NCBI GenBank assembly: GCA_963783045.1
Contig: CAWAMD010000005.1
Span: 744,001-808,000, forward strand
DNA: 64,000 bases
Direction of reading: 5' to 3'
Origin: CAWAMD01 sp963783045
GTDB taxonomy: Bacteria; Actinomycetota; Nitriliruptoria; Nitriliruptorales; Nitriliruptoraceae
The notes under the pieces are model-generated. The model was not told the DNA's origin and searched no databases. It worked only from the letters and a program-made list of their open reading frames with translations. Within the stretch, counting starts at the first letter, position 1. Each line of letters opens with the position of its first letter. Position numbers and translations under genes: made by a program. Positions 40,801-48,570 of this stretch are shown one piece after another.

Positions 40801-41860
40801 CGGTGGTGGCGGTGGCGGTGGTGGCCTGCCGCCCGCCCCGACGCCGTCGCCCAGCCCGTCACCGACGCCGACGCCGACGCCGAGCCCAACGCCCGCCCCC
40901 ACGCCGACGCCCACCCCCACGCCGTCCGCCACGGTGGACCGGCTGCAGGGGGCCTCGCGGATCCAGACCGCCCAGTCGGTCTCGGTGGCGAGCTACCCGT
41001 CCGGCGCGCGGACCGTCGTGCTCGCACGCGGTGACGACTACGCCGATGCGCTGGCCGGCGCCCCGCTGGCGGCGTCGCTCGACGCGCCGATCCTGCTGAC
41101 GTACTCGGACCGGCTCGCCCCGGAGGTGCAGACGGAGCTGCGACGCCTGGGTGCGACGCGGGTCGTGCTGCTCGGGGGCACCGGTGCGCTGTCGGACACC
41201 GTGGTCCGCAGCCTGACCGCGAACGGCATCGCCGTCGAACGGATCGCAGGCCGGAACCGCTTCGAGACGGCCGCCCGTATCGCGGCGCGGTTGCCGGGAG
41301 CGCACGTCTACCTCGTCTCGGCCGGGACGGACGGCGGTGCCGCCGGCTGGCCGGACGCCGTGGCGGTGGCCGGGCTCGCGTCGGCGCTCGAGCGCCCGAT
41401 CGTCCTGACCTCCGGTGGCACGCTGCCGGACGAGACCCGCGCCGCCCTCCGCGGTCGCAGCGCGGTCACGCTCGTCGGGGGTACGGCCGCGATCCCCGCG
41501 TCCGTGGTCACGACGCTGCGCGCCCAGCCGGGGATCACCGCGGTGGACCGGCTCGCCGGTCGCGACCGCTACGCGACCTCTGCTGCGGTGGCCGATGCGG
41601 CGCTGCGGGCCGGTCTCGCTCCCACGACGGTCTGGCTGGCCACGGGACGCAGCTTCCCCGACGCGCTGGCCGCCGGTCCCGCGGCCGGCAAGGACGGCGG
41701 GTACCTGCTGCTGATCGACGGCTCCACGGTGGCCGGGTCCGCCACCGAGGCGTGGCTGACCCGGCACGCCAGTCAGATCGACCGGCTCCACCTCGTCGGC
41801 GGGACGACCGCGATCAGCCTCCCGGTGGCGATCCGGCTCGCGGCGATGATCGCACCGTGA
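37881..41860 (+). pseudogene. Surface protein with CWB2 anchor, paralogue of the giant secreted protein, two frameshifts
   Basis: About 1,325 residues after removing two extra bases. A signal peptide leads into DVLGIGSPTTYKEYW and the same N-terminal, Ig-like and sandwich domains as the protein at 13336-21100. A DUF2341-like domain (WFDGRWDLR) and the 225-residue beta domain follow, then a long Ser/Pro/Thr linker (40681-40930) around a poly-Gly stretch, and finally three CWB2 repeats (about 40936-41858; VVLLGGTGALS, VTLVGGTAAI, LHLVGGTTAIS). Frame changes lie at GGG 39273-39275 in a Gly linker and at about 39668-39670; both are +1. The CWB2 units should hold it to secondary wall polymer. The start is uncertain: GTG 37881 is preferred, but GTG 37839 or TTG 37911 would also work. 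Confidence 0.85.
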
Positions 41861-41906
41861 CCAGCGCCTGTCGGCCCTGCCGCGGCCGCGCGCCTGCGCG
41901 AGCCGC

Positions 41907-42665
41907 TCAGAGCACCATCGACAGGAACTGACGGGTGCGCTCCTCACGTGGTTCGGTGAGCATCTGCGCCGGTGGTCCCTCCTCGACGACGACGCCGCCG
42001 TCCATGAACACGACGCGGTCGGCGACCTCGCGGGCGAAGCCCATCTCGTGGGTGACGACCATCATGGTCATGCCCTCCCGGGCGAGATCACGCATGACCG
42101 CGAGGACCTCGCCGACGAGCTCGGGGTCGAGGGCGCTCGTCGCCTCGTCGAAGAGCATCATGTCCGGCTCCATCGCGAGGGCACGGGCGATCGCGACCCG
42201 CTGCTGCTGACCGCCCGAGAGGTGCGAGGGGTACTCGTCGATCTTGTCGAGCAGCCCGACCTTCTCCATGTTCTTCTTCGCGACCTCGACCGCCTCGGCG
42301 CGGCGGCGACCGAGGACCCGCCGCTGCGCGATGGTGAGGTTGCGCAGCACGCTGAGGTGCGGGAACAGGTTGAACTGCTGGAACACCATCCCGATGCGCC
42401 TGCGCACGTCGTCGACGTCCACGTCGGGATCGGTGATGTCGATCCCCTCGACGATGATGCGCCCCAACGTCGGCTCCTCGAGCCGGTTCACGCACCGCAG
42501 CAGCGTCGACTTGCCCGACCCGGACGGACCGATGATGCAGACGACCTCGCCGTGTCCGACCTGGAAGTCGATGCCCTTGAGCACCTCGAGGTCGCCGAAG
42601 GACTTGTGCAGCTGGCTGACCTCGATCGCCGCCGTGGACGTCGGCGTGGCGGGCTGGACGGTCAC
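41907..42665 (-). CDS. Polar amino acid ABC transporter ATP-binding protein
   Basis: A 252-residue GlnQ/HisP-type ATPase. Walker A GPSGSGKST (about 45-53), Q-loop MVFQQFNLFPH, signature LSGGQQQRVAIARAL, Walker B MMLFDEATSALDPE and switch VVTHEMGFAREVADRVVFMD are all intact. It energises uptake of a polar amino acid together with the permease (42727) and binding protein (43589) upstream in the same operon. The GTG at 42665 begins 61 nt after the permease stop. The C-terminus ERTRQFLSMVL is typical. It is convergent with the CWB2 surface protein gene. Confidence 0.93.
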   Translation of the reverse strand: MTVQPATPTSTAAIEVSQLHKSFGDLEVLKGIDFQVGHGEVVCIIGPSGSGKSTLLRCVNRLEEPTLGRIIVEGIDITDPDVDVDDVRRRIGMVFQQFNLFPHLSVLRNLTIAQRRVLGRRRAEAVEVAKKNMEKVGLLDKIDEYPSHLSGGQQQRVAIARALAMEPDMMLFDEATSALDPELVGEVLAVMRDLAREGMTMMVVTHEMGFAREVADRVVFMDGGVVVEEGPPAQMLTEPREERTRQFLSMVL

Positions 42666-42726
42666 ACGCGGCCTCCTCGCTCCAGTTCGGCCATCGTAGG
42701 TGTCGGGCGGACAGGGCCGCGGTGCT

Positions 42727-43512
42727 TCAGCGCGCCGCCCGGTTGCGGCGCTCCATGACGGCGACCAGCCGCGTCAGCGGCACCGTGATGATCAGGTAGA
42801 CGATCCCGACGACCACGAACGGGGTGGGGTTCGCGTTCTGGATCGAGGCGTCCCGCCCGAACTTCGTGAGCTCCTCGGTGGCCGGGGTCGTCCCGGCGAT
42901 GAACAGCAGCGACGTGTCCTTGATCAGGATGACGAGCTCATTCGTCAGCGGCGGGACGATGATGCGGAACGCCTGCGGGATGATGATCGAGGCCATCGCC
43001 CAGCTGTGCGACATTCCGAGCGACCGGGCGGCCTCCATCTGCCCTCGCGGCACGGCCTCGATGCCCGCGCGGATCGTCTCCGCGATGTAGGCGGCAGAGA
43101 CGACGGCCAGGGCGATGACCCCCGCGCCGGCGGTCCCGCCGGGCGGCCGCCACTGGAACGCGATCGGGATGCCGAAGGCGAACAGGAAGATCGTGAGCAG
43201 CGCCGGGACGCCCCGGAAGATCTCGATGTAGATGTTCGCGAGCCAGCGGTACGGCGGCACCGTGGACAGCTTCATCAGTGCCAGCATGAGCCCGACGACC
43301 AGCCCCATCGCGAACGCCGTGGCCGTGTAGAGGATGGTGTTGCGCGCCCCGGTCGTCAGGACGCCGGGAAAGAGCTCCCGCGCGAGCGTCGGGTCGAGGA
43401 AGAACGTGGCGAAGCGGCCCCAGTCGGCGGCCCATGCGACGAAGGCCAGGACGGCGAGGAACAGCGCGTACAGGGCAGCGCGCGTCATCCGCTGGCGCGT
43501 GCGCTTCTTCAC
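42727..43512 (-). CDS. Polar amino acid ABC transporter permease
   Basis: A 261-residue HisMQ-type permease with about five to six transmembrane helices. The family features TTGARNTILYTATAFAMGL (start of the TM domain), IEIFRGVPALLTIF, and the EAA loop EAARSLGMSHSWAMASIIIP are all visible. It forms the membrane channel with the ATPase downstream. A single permease gene suggests a homodimer. The GTG at 43512 has AGGAG about 11 nt upstream. A hairpin at 43541-43562 separates it from the binding-protein gene. Confidence 0.92.
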   Translation of the reverse strand: MKKRTRQRMTRAALYALFLAVLAFVAWAADWGRFATFFLDPTLARELFPGVLTTGARNTILYTATAFAMGLVVGLMLALMKLSTVPPYRWLANIYIEIFRGVPALLTIFLFAFGIPIAFQWRPPGGTAGAGVIALAVVSAAYIAETIRAGIEAVPRGQMEAARSLGMSHSWAMASIIIPQAFRIIVPPLTNELVILIKDTSLLFIAGTTPATEELTKFGRDASIQNANPTPFVVVGIVYLIITVPLTRLVAVMERRNRAAR

Positions 43513-43540
43513 GGGCGGAAGGCTCCTGAGACACGAACGA

Positions 43541-43562
43541 GGGGGACCCTAGTGGGCCCCCC
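43541..43562 (-). terminator. Intra-operon hairpin between binding protein and permease genes
   Basis: GGGGGACCC and GGGCCCCCC pair with one A-C mismatch around a TAGT loop. It lies 26 nt after the binding-protein stop. Partial termination or mRNA 3'-end protection here would give more binding protein than permease, as is common in such operons. Confidence 0.6.
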
Positions 43563-43588
43563 TGTTCGGTGAGTGAACCTGAGGTCGC

Positions 43589-44479
43589 TCAGGTGCTCGA
43601 CTCGCTCGCCGAGGCGTCGCCCGCACCCGGTTCGGTGGAGAAGTACTGGTTGTAGATCTGCTCGTAGGTGCCGTTCGACCTCAGCTGTGACAGCTGCTCG
43701 TTGATGGCCCCGATGAGCGCGTCGGTGCCTTCCTTCTTCGCGGCGAAGCCGTACTGCTCACCGGTGTCGTACTCCTCCGCGATGGTCACGGAGTCGTTCT
43801 TGCGCGCCTGCTCGGCGTTGACCGGCAGGTCCTGAAGGATCGCGTCGATCTGGCCGGCCTCGAGCGCCGTGAACAGATCGGGGCCGGTCTCGAACTCCTG
43901 GATCGTGGCGTCCTTGGGCGCGTGCTCCTCGGCGTAGTCCTTGCCGGTGGTGCCGACCTGCACGCCGATGGTCTTGCCCGACAGGTCATCGAGGGTCGTG
44001 ATTCCGCTGTCCTTCTTGACCAGCAGGCTCTGCTTCGCGTCGTAGTAGGGGTCCGAGAAGTTCAGGTTCTGCTTGCGGTCCTCGGTGATCGAGATGGCCG
44101 ACACGGCAAGGTCGCAGTTCCCCGCCTGCAGCGCCGTTCCGGTCTTGATCGCGTCGAAGGACTGGGTGACGACCTTCAGGTCGAGGCCGAGGTTGTCCGC
44201 GATCGTCCGGATCATGTCGATGTCGAAGCCGGTGTACTTGCCGCCCTCCTCGAACTCGAAGGGCGGGTACGGCGCATCGGTGCAGATGGTCAGCGTGCCC
44301 TCGTTGATGAGGCCGAGGTCGGCCGCCTGCGGGCTGGCCGCACCGCTCGACTCGGACCCGCCCCCGGCAGGGCTCGACGACTCCTCCGAGGTGGTGCCGC
44401 CGTTGCCGCCACAGGCGGTGAGGGCGAGCGCCAGGGCCGCGACGGCGGCGCTGGCACGCACGTACTTGCGCAGACGCAT
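43589..44479 (-). CDS. Polar amino acid ABC transporter substrate-binding lipoprotein
   Basis: A 296-residue lipoprotein with lipobox LTAC (lipid Cys at 23), a Ser/Gly-rich tether to about residue 50, and a family 3 solute-binding domain: TLTICTDAPYPPFEFEEGGKYTGFDIDMI, then SAISITEDRKQNLNFSDPYYDAKQ and GKTIGVQVGTTGKDY. The Asp/Arg pair used to bind amino-acid head groups lies in FDIDM and EDRKQ. It delivers an unidentified polar amino acid to the permease. GGAGAAG precedes the ATG. It heads the operon, with a likely promoter at 44544-44572. Confidence 0.93.
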   Translation of the reverse strand: MRLRKYVRASAAVAALALALTACGGNGGTTSEESSSPAGGGSESSGAASPQAADLGLINEGTLTICTDAPYPPFEFEEGGKYTGFDIDMIRTIADNLGLDLKVVTQSFDAIKTGTALQAGNCDLAVSAISITEDRKQNLNFSDPYYDAKQSLLVKKDSGITTLDDLSGKTIGVQVGTTGKDYAEEHAPKDATIQEFETGPDLFTALEAGQIDAILQDLPVNAEQARKNDSVTIAEEYDTGEQYGFAAKKEGTDALIGAINEQLSQLRSNGTYEQIYNQYFSTEPGAGDASASESST

Positions 44480-44795
44480 GAGCTTCTCCAGATCGGGATA
44501 CCGACGGCCCCGGGAACCGCGCGCCGGAGCCGGTGCAGCCCCGAGCCTATGCACCACCGGGCCCGCGGTCTACGACGGCGGTAGGAGAAGCGGTGATCCG
44601 TGCGCCGGCGAGCGCGTGCTGGCCGGCGCGACCGCACGGTGCCCGAGCGCCCGGCCCGTCCGTTGTCGGGGTATCGAACGAGGCCCCGCAGACGGGGGGA
44701 AGTGGGCTGTCCAAGCCGTCGCACCGCCTCCCATGATGGTGTCAAGCGCTCGTGGTCAGCCGGCCACGGGGTCCGCAACCGACCGAGGAGCAACC
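44480..44795. other. 316-bp divergent intergenic region
   Basis: This lies between the amino-acid binding protein gene (minus) and the membrane protein gene (plus). It holds the candidate minus-strand promoter at 44544-44572 and, on the plus strand, a weak CATGAT (44732-44737) about 60 nt before the ATG at 44796. No gene, RNA or clear riboswitch is seen in it. Confidence 0.5.
44544..44572 (-). promoter_or_regulatory. Candidate promoter of the amino-acid ABC operon
   Basis: TAGACC (44572-44567) and TAGGCT (44549-44544) are 17 nt apart on the minus strand, about 65 nt before the ATG at 44479. The -10 is a good actinobacterial TAGGCT; the -35 is fair. Confidence 0.5.
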
Positions 44796-45398
44796 ATGGC
44801 AACCACGCACACCTCCGATCGATCTATGCACGCAGGGACGAACTCGCGTTTCGCCGGCGGCTGGGGTCCGGTCCTCAGTGGCGGGACGGCGGCGTTCCTG
44901 ACCTTCATCGCCTTCTCGGCGCTGTGGCTCGCGATCACCGCCAGCGGCGTCGAGTGGGTCGGCAACAACCTCCAGTGGTTCGAGGTCGCGACCTCGTTCG
45001 TCGCGGCGATCGTCGGCGGCTTCGTGGCCGGATGGCTACAGCCCCGTGACGCTCGCACCGGCACCGTCCAGGGCCTCGCCGCCTGGGGGCTCGTGCTCTT
45101 CGCCGGCATGGTCGTCGGCGTTCCGTCGGTGACCGCGATCTTCTCCGGCGCCACCAACATGACGCTGCAGTCGCTGGCGTCCGGCGGAAACGTCTCGAAC
45201 GCACTCAGCCAGCTCGGCACCGAGCTGTGGGCGTCGTTCGCGGTCTTCGCTGGGGGCGGCCTGATCGCCGCTCTGACCGGCGGCGCCGCGTCCGCGATGA
45301 GCCCGTCGCACGACGACGAGCTCACCGCCACCCGCGTGAGCGAGAACCGCGAGGTCAACGTCCGCGACCGCGAAGAGGTCACCGCGGGTAGCCGCTGA
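44796..45398 (+). CDS. Multi-pass membrane protein, unknown function
   Basis: A 200-residue protein with about four transmembrane helices (roughly 27-50, 63-86, 98-118 and 145-170), a short N-terminal cytoplasmic-looking stretch and a charged 30-residue C-terminal tail ending in a run of Glu/Arg. The third and fourth helices are linked by a loop containing SGATNMTLQSLASGG. The pattern recalls small YrzE/TIGR04086-like membrane proteins, but I cannot assign it. GAGGAG sits 5 nt before the ATG at 44796. It ends at a bidirectional terminator (45421-45446). Confidence 0.72.
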   Translation: MATTHTSDRSMHAGTNSRFAGGWGPVLSGGTAAFLTFIAFSALWLAITASGVEWVGNNLQWFEVATSFVAAIVGGFVAGWLQPRDARTGTVQGLAAWGLVLFAGMVVGVPSVTAIFSGATNMTLQSLASGGNVSNALSQLGTELWASFAVFAGGGLIAALTGGAASAMSPSHDDELTATRVSENREVNVRDREEVTAGSR

Positions 45399-45420
45399 CC
45401 GACACACGTCAACGTGCAGA

Positions 45421-45446
45421 CGAGGCCGGGGTCCGCCCCGGCCTCG
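45421..45446. terminator. Bidirectional hairpin terminator
   Basis: CGAGGCCGGGG and CCCCGGCCTCG are perfect 11-base arms around TCCG. It lies between the convergent membrane protein gene (ends 45398) and apgM (stop at 45482). Confidence 0.85.
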
Positions 45447-45481
45447 CTGCTGCGTGAAAGCGCTCCCGCGGGATCAGACCG

Positions 45482-46678
45482 CTAGGCGCCCCACTTCTCC
45501 AGCTTGCCGGCGGCGGCGAGCGCCACGGTCATCAGCTGCTTCGTCGGCATCCGGCCGAGCAGGCCCGCGGTGGCCGTCCGCTCGGCGAACGTCGTGACGG
45601 CGTCCCGTCCGACCTGGCGACCCCACATGAGCACGGGCACGGGATGCCAGCTGTGGGCGAACAGCTGGGTCGGCGAGGAGTGGTCGCCGGTCACGATGAG
45701 CACGTCGGGCTCGAGCGCAACGAGGTCGTCGACGATCGCGTCGACCTCCTCGATCGCGGCCACCTTGTCGTCGCGAAGGCCGTCGTGACCCGCCTGATCG
45801 GTGGCCTTGTGGTGCATGAAGAAGTAGTCGTAGTCGTCCCAGTGCTCCCGCAGGAGCGCGATCTGCTCATCGAGGCCGTGCGGCTTCGGGAGCGGGTGCA
45901 TCCCGACCAGCTTCGCGACGCCGCGGTACATCGGGTAGGCGGCCACGGTCGCGGGGCGCAGTCGATAGCGCTCGCCGAAGTCCGGGAGATCCTGGAGTGT
46001 GTCGAAGCCGCGGAGCAGCAGCGCGTCCGCGCGGTCGTCGTCGGCCAGCGCCGCGCGGATCTGCCGGTCGAGCACGGTGAGCACCTCGGCGGTGCGCTCG
46101 GCGTCGGGGTGTCGGGCGGTCGGCGGCTTCGGTGGCACGCCGGTGCGCTGGGGGTCGATGTCGGCGATCCGCGGGTCGAGCCCCTCCCCGCGCAGCACGC
46201 ACAGCACCCGGTGTTGGGAGATGTGCTGGAAGAAGACCTCGACGCCCTCCACGTCGACGCGCTGGTTCAGCAGCGCCGTGAGCTCCCCGGCGGGCTCGTC
46301 CGCGATCCGTCCGGCGCGCCGATCGGTGACGTTGCCCTCCGCATCGAGCGTCGCGAGGTTGCCGCGGGCGGCAACGTCCCCCGGCCTCAGGTCGAACTCG
46401 ACACCCGTGGCCGAGAGGATTCCCCGCCCGAGCTCGTACTCCTCGGGGTCGTACCCGAACAGCGCGAGGTGGCCCGGCCCGGAGCCCACCGTGATGCCGG
46501 GCATCAAGGGGTCGAGGAGCCCGACGGATCCCTCGCTGGCGAGCCGGTCGAGGTTGGGTGTGACAGCCTGCTCGAGCTCGGAATCGTGCTGGCCGTCGGC
46601 GTACCCGCCGAGCCCGTCGAGCACGAGCAGCAGGATCTTGCAGCGGTTGTCGTTGAGGACCTCGGACAGCTCGAACAC
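45482..46678 (-). CDS. apgM: 2,3-bisphosphoglycerate-independent phosphoglycerate mutase (archaeal type)
   Basis: A 398-residue alkaline-phosphatase-superfamily mutase that interconverts 3- and 2-phosphoglycerate. The metal-binding start LLLVLDGLGG, the nucleophile region TVGSGPGHLALFGYDP and the metal set DYDYFFMHHKATDQAGHDG and VTGDHSSPTQLFAHSWHPVP are all present. The GTG at 46678 has GGGAG 7 nt upstream. It starts 32 nt after pdtaR on the same strand. This type is found in Archaea and in some actinobacteria; no other mutase gene is visible here. Confidence 0.92.
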   Translation of the reverse strand: MFELSEVLNDNRCKILLLVLDGLGGYADGQHDSELEQAVTPNLDRLASEGSVGLLDPLMPGITVGSGPGHLALFGYDPEEYELGRGILSATGVEFDLRPGDVAARGNLATLDAEGNVTDRRAGRIADEPAGELTALLNQRVDVEGVEVFFQHISQHRVLCVLRGEGLDPRIADIDPQRTGVPPKPPTARHPDAERTAEVLTVLDRQIRAALADDDRADALLLRGFDTLQDLPDFGERYRLRPATVAAYPMYRGVAKLVGMHPLPKPHGLDEQIALLREHWDDYDYFFMHHKATDQAGHDGLRDDKVAAIEEVDAIVDDLVALEPDVLIVTGDHSSPTQLFAHSWHPVPVLMWGRQVGRDAVTTFAERTATAGLLGRMPTKQLMTVALAAAGKLEKWGA

Positions 46679-46710
46679 GCCATGCTCCCGGTCGGTGGAC
46701 CCGCGGCGAC

Positions 46711-47343
46711 CTACCCGCCGTGGTCGCGGATGACCTCCTCGGCGATCTGCTTCATGGTGAGCCGGCGCTGCATGGCCTGCTTCTGGATCCACCGGAAGGC
46801 CTCGGACTCGGTCATCTCCTCCCGGTCCTGCAGGATGCCCTTCGCCCGGTCCACGACCTTGCGGGCCTCGAGCCGTCCCTGGAGGTCGTCGACGGTCTCC
46901 TCGAGCCCGGACATCTCACGGAAGCGGCCGGCCGCGATCTCGACGGCGGGCAGGAGATCGTGCTTCTGGAACGGCTTGACGAGGTAGGCCATGGCCCCGG
47001 CACGGCGGGCCTTCTCGACGAGCTCCCGCTGGCTGAAGGCCGTGAGGATCAGGATGGCGGACAGGCGGTCCTTGGCGATCTCCTCCGCCGCCTGGATCCC
47101 GTCCATGACCGGCATCTTCACGTCGAGAATGACGAGATCCGGACGCAGCTCGCGGGTCAGACGCACGGCCGACGCGCCATCGGCGACCTCGGCGACGACC
47201 TCGAAGCCCTCCTCCTGGAGCATCTCCTTGAGGTCGAGCCGGATCAGCGCCTCGTCCTCGGCGATCAGCACACGGGTCGCGCGGTCCCCGGGGGGACCCA
47301 CCGCCGGCTGCTCGTCGGCACGGTCTGCCTGCGTGTCGGTCAC
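46711..47343 (-). CDS. pdtaR: ANTAR-domain response regulator (PdtaR-like)
   Basis: A 210-residue two-component regulator. The receiver domain (about 22-140) has the acidic pair EDE near 30, phosphoryl Asp in DLVILDVKMPVMDG, Thr in LILTAFS and Lys in LVKPFQ. The C-terminal ANTAR RNA-binding domain (about 150-205) has RKVVDRAKGILQD and EAFRWIQKQAMQRRLTMKQIAEEVI. ANTAR proteins bind paired stem-loops in mRNAs and stop premature termination. It overlaps the coiled-coil gene by four bases (GTGA) and precedes apgM. Its kinase partner PdtaS is not in the window. Confidence 0.92.
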   Translation of the reverse strand: MTDTQADRADEQPAVGPPGDRATRVLIAEDEALIRLDLKEMLQEEGFEVVAEVADGASAVRLTRELRPDLVILDVKMPVMDGIQAAEEIAKDRLSAILILTAFSQRELVEKARRAGAMAYLVKPFQKHDLLPAVEIAAGRFREMSGLEETVDDLQGRLEARKVVDRAKGILQDREEMTESEAFRWIQKQAMQRRLTMKQIAEEVIRDHGG

Positions 47344-47654
47344 GTCGTCTCCTCCAGCTCCAGAAGCCGGTCCAGCAGCCGGTCTCGTTCAGCGATCAGC
47401 GTCTCGATCTCGAGGCGCTCCTCCTCGAGGAGGGCCGCATGACGCTCCAGGTCGGTCTTCGCCTCCCGCCACTCGCGGTCCGCGAGCGGGGTCTGGGCCA
47501 CCAGCTTCCGGGTCTCTGCCTCGTCGGCCACGTCGCGCAGGTGATCGACCTGCTCCTGCAGCACACGGTGGTTGGCGCGGACACGACGCAGGGTGTCCTG
47601 CACGCGTGCGAGCCGCTCGCGGATCTTCGTGGTCTCACGCGGAGTCGTGCGCAC
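47340..47654 (-). CDS. Small coiled-coil protein coupled to pdtaR
   Basis: A 104-residue highly charged protein predicted to be almost all alpha-helical. Heptad-like Leu spacing runs through RLARVQDTLRRVRANHRVLQ and LVAQTPLADREWREAKTDLE, and ends in LIAERDRLLDRLLELEETT. It lacks signal peptide, membrane segment and catalytic motif. Its stop overlaps the pdtaR GTG by four bases, so expression is coupled. It may sense or scaffold the regulator, but no function is known. The GTG at 47654 is chosen; a GGGGGAG just upstream is unusually close to it. Confidence 0.68.
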   Translation of the reverse strand: MRTTPRETTKIRERLARVQDTLRRVRANHRVLQEQVDHLRDVADEAETRKLVAQTPLADREWREAKTDLERHAALLEEERLEIETLIAERDRLLDRLLELEETT

Positions 47655-47823
47655 TCCCCCTTGTCCGGTGCACCGGTGTGTCAGCGACCCGGGTCCGGGT
47701 CGCGAGGGCGTCCAGGCCGACGCACCTCCGTGTGCGACCTGACGTGGACCGGGTCGACGAAGCGGACCAGCCGCTGGCGTGGGCACGTTACTCGCGGGGC
47801 GCCGGTCGGGCCAAACAGTGGTG

Positions 47824-47843
47824 CGGGCCCAGGCCACGGCCCG
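47824..47843 (-). terminator. Possible terminator of tRNA-Leu
   Basis: CGGGCC and GGCCCG (perfect 6-base arms, 8-base loop) lie about 30 nt beyond the tRNA 3' end. There is no T tract. Confidence 0.4.
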
Positions 47844-47872
47844 ACGCAGCCTGGCCGCACGGCGACGATGCG

Positions 47873-47957
47873 TACCCCCGGTGGGACTCGAACCCACATG
47901 GCCTTACGGCCAGAGCCTTTTGAGGGCTCCCTGTCAGCCAATTTGCAGCACGGGGGC
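47873..47957 (-). tRNA. tRNA-Leu (anticodon CAA)
   Basis: An 85-nt class II tRNA. Acceptor arms GCCCCCG and CGGGGGT pair fully, with a G-T pair at 1:72 and discriminator A. The D stem is CTG/CAG, the anticodon stem is GAGCC/GGCTC around CTCAAAA (anticodon CAA, codon TTG), the long variable arm is TGGCC/GGCCA, and the T arm is GTGGG-TTCGAGT-CCCAC. CCA is not encoded. It is transcribed leftward, 51 nt downstream of the HNH gene. Confidence 0.95.
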
Positions 47958-48008
47958 GTGTATGCAGCCCTTCGTCGGGACCACTCCCCGACAGCGTGGA
48001 CATGCACG

Positions 48009-48317
48009 TCATCCATCGTACCGACCACGGTTCTTGGCACAGTAGGTCTCCGTCTGCGCGTGGCAGTTCGGGCAGAGGATCCGAAGATTCTCGAGACGGT
48101 GATCACGTCGGTCGCCGTTGATGTGGTCGAGCTGGAGCGGAATGGGCTGGCCGTTCCATCTTCTTCCGCCGCACGACTCGCAGCGACGCTCTCGGAGCCC
48201 CTCCTCGACGAGCCGCTCGCGGAGCCTGGAGGTCGAGTAGCTCGAGCCGCGGACGAGGACCTCGTCCAGGGGCGCGCTGCGGGGCCGCGGGACAGACCGG
48301 TCATTCCCCGCGACCAT
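48009..48317 (-). CDS. HNH endonuclease family protein
   Basis: A 102-residue protein of the compact HNH family. Zinc ligands are CESC (46/49) and CPNC (82/85); the HNH core is LQLDHINGDRRDHRLENLRI (Asp64-His65, Asn77) ending in CPNCHAQT with His86. A basic N-terminal helix (STSRLRERLVEEGLRER) could bind DNA. Such stand-alone HNH proteins are often conserved in chromosomes as well as in phages; nothing else phage-like lies around it. It is upstream of tRNA-Leu on the same strand. Its cellular role is unknown. Confidence 0.85.
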   Translation of the reverse strand: MVAGNDRSVPRPRSAPLDEVLVRGSSYSTSRLRERLVEEGLRERRCESCGGRRWNGQPIPLQLDHINGDRRDHRLENLRILCPNCHAQTETYCAKNRGRYDG

Positions 48318-48570
48318 CCGTCGACGGCCGCGATCAGATCATCGTCGGTCCTCGACCCTTGCCGCCCTGCGGCGTGCGCTGAGCGCCGCGACGGGCGCCG
48401 GAATGGCCGCTACCCGTGGCACCTCGACAGAGGCCGGCGGGTCCCGCTGATACGGTCCGCCGGGGACCGGCGCAGACCATCGGGACGCACCCAAATCCTG
48501 TCGGATGCCGCTCGACGGCGGCAACGGCGGTCCTCGTCAGCAGCAGCGCCATGGGGGCAAAGGGACGTGC

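Noticed and set aside
40681..40930. Short periodic repeats as a CRISPR array
   Set aside because: The pattern is codon-level repetition of Ser-Pro-Thr in a protein linker, without spacers.
47873..48317. Integrated element or prophage remnant at tRNA-Leu
   Set aside because: No integrase, attachment repeat or phage structural gene surrounds the HNH gene.
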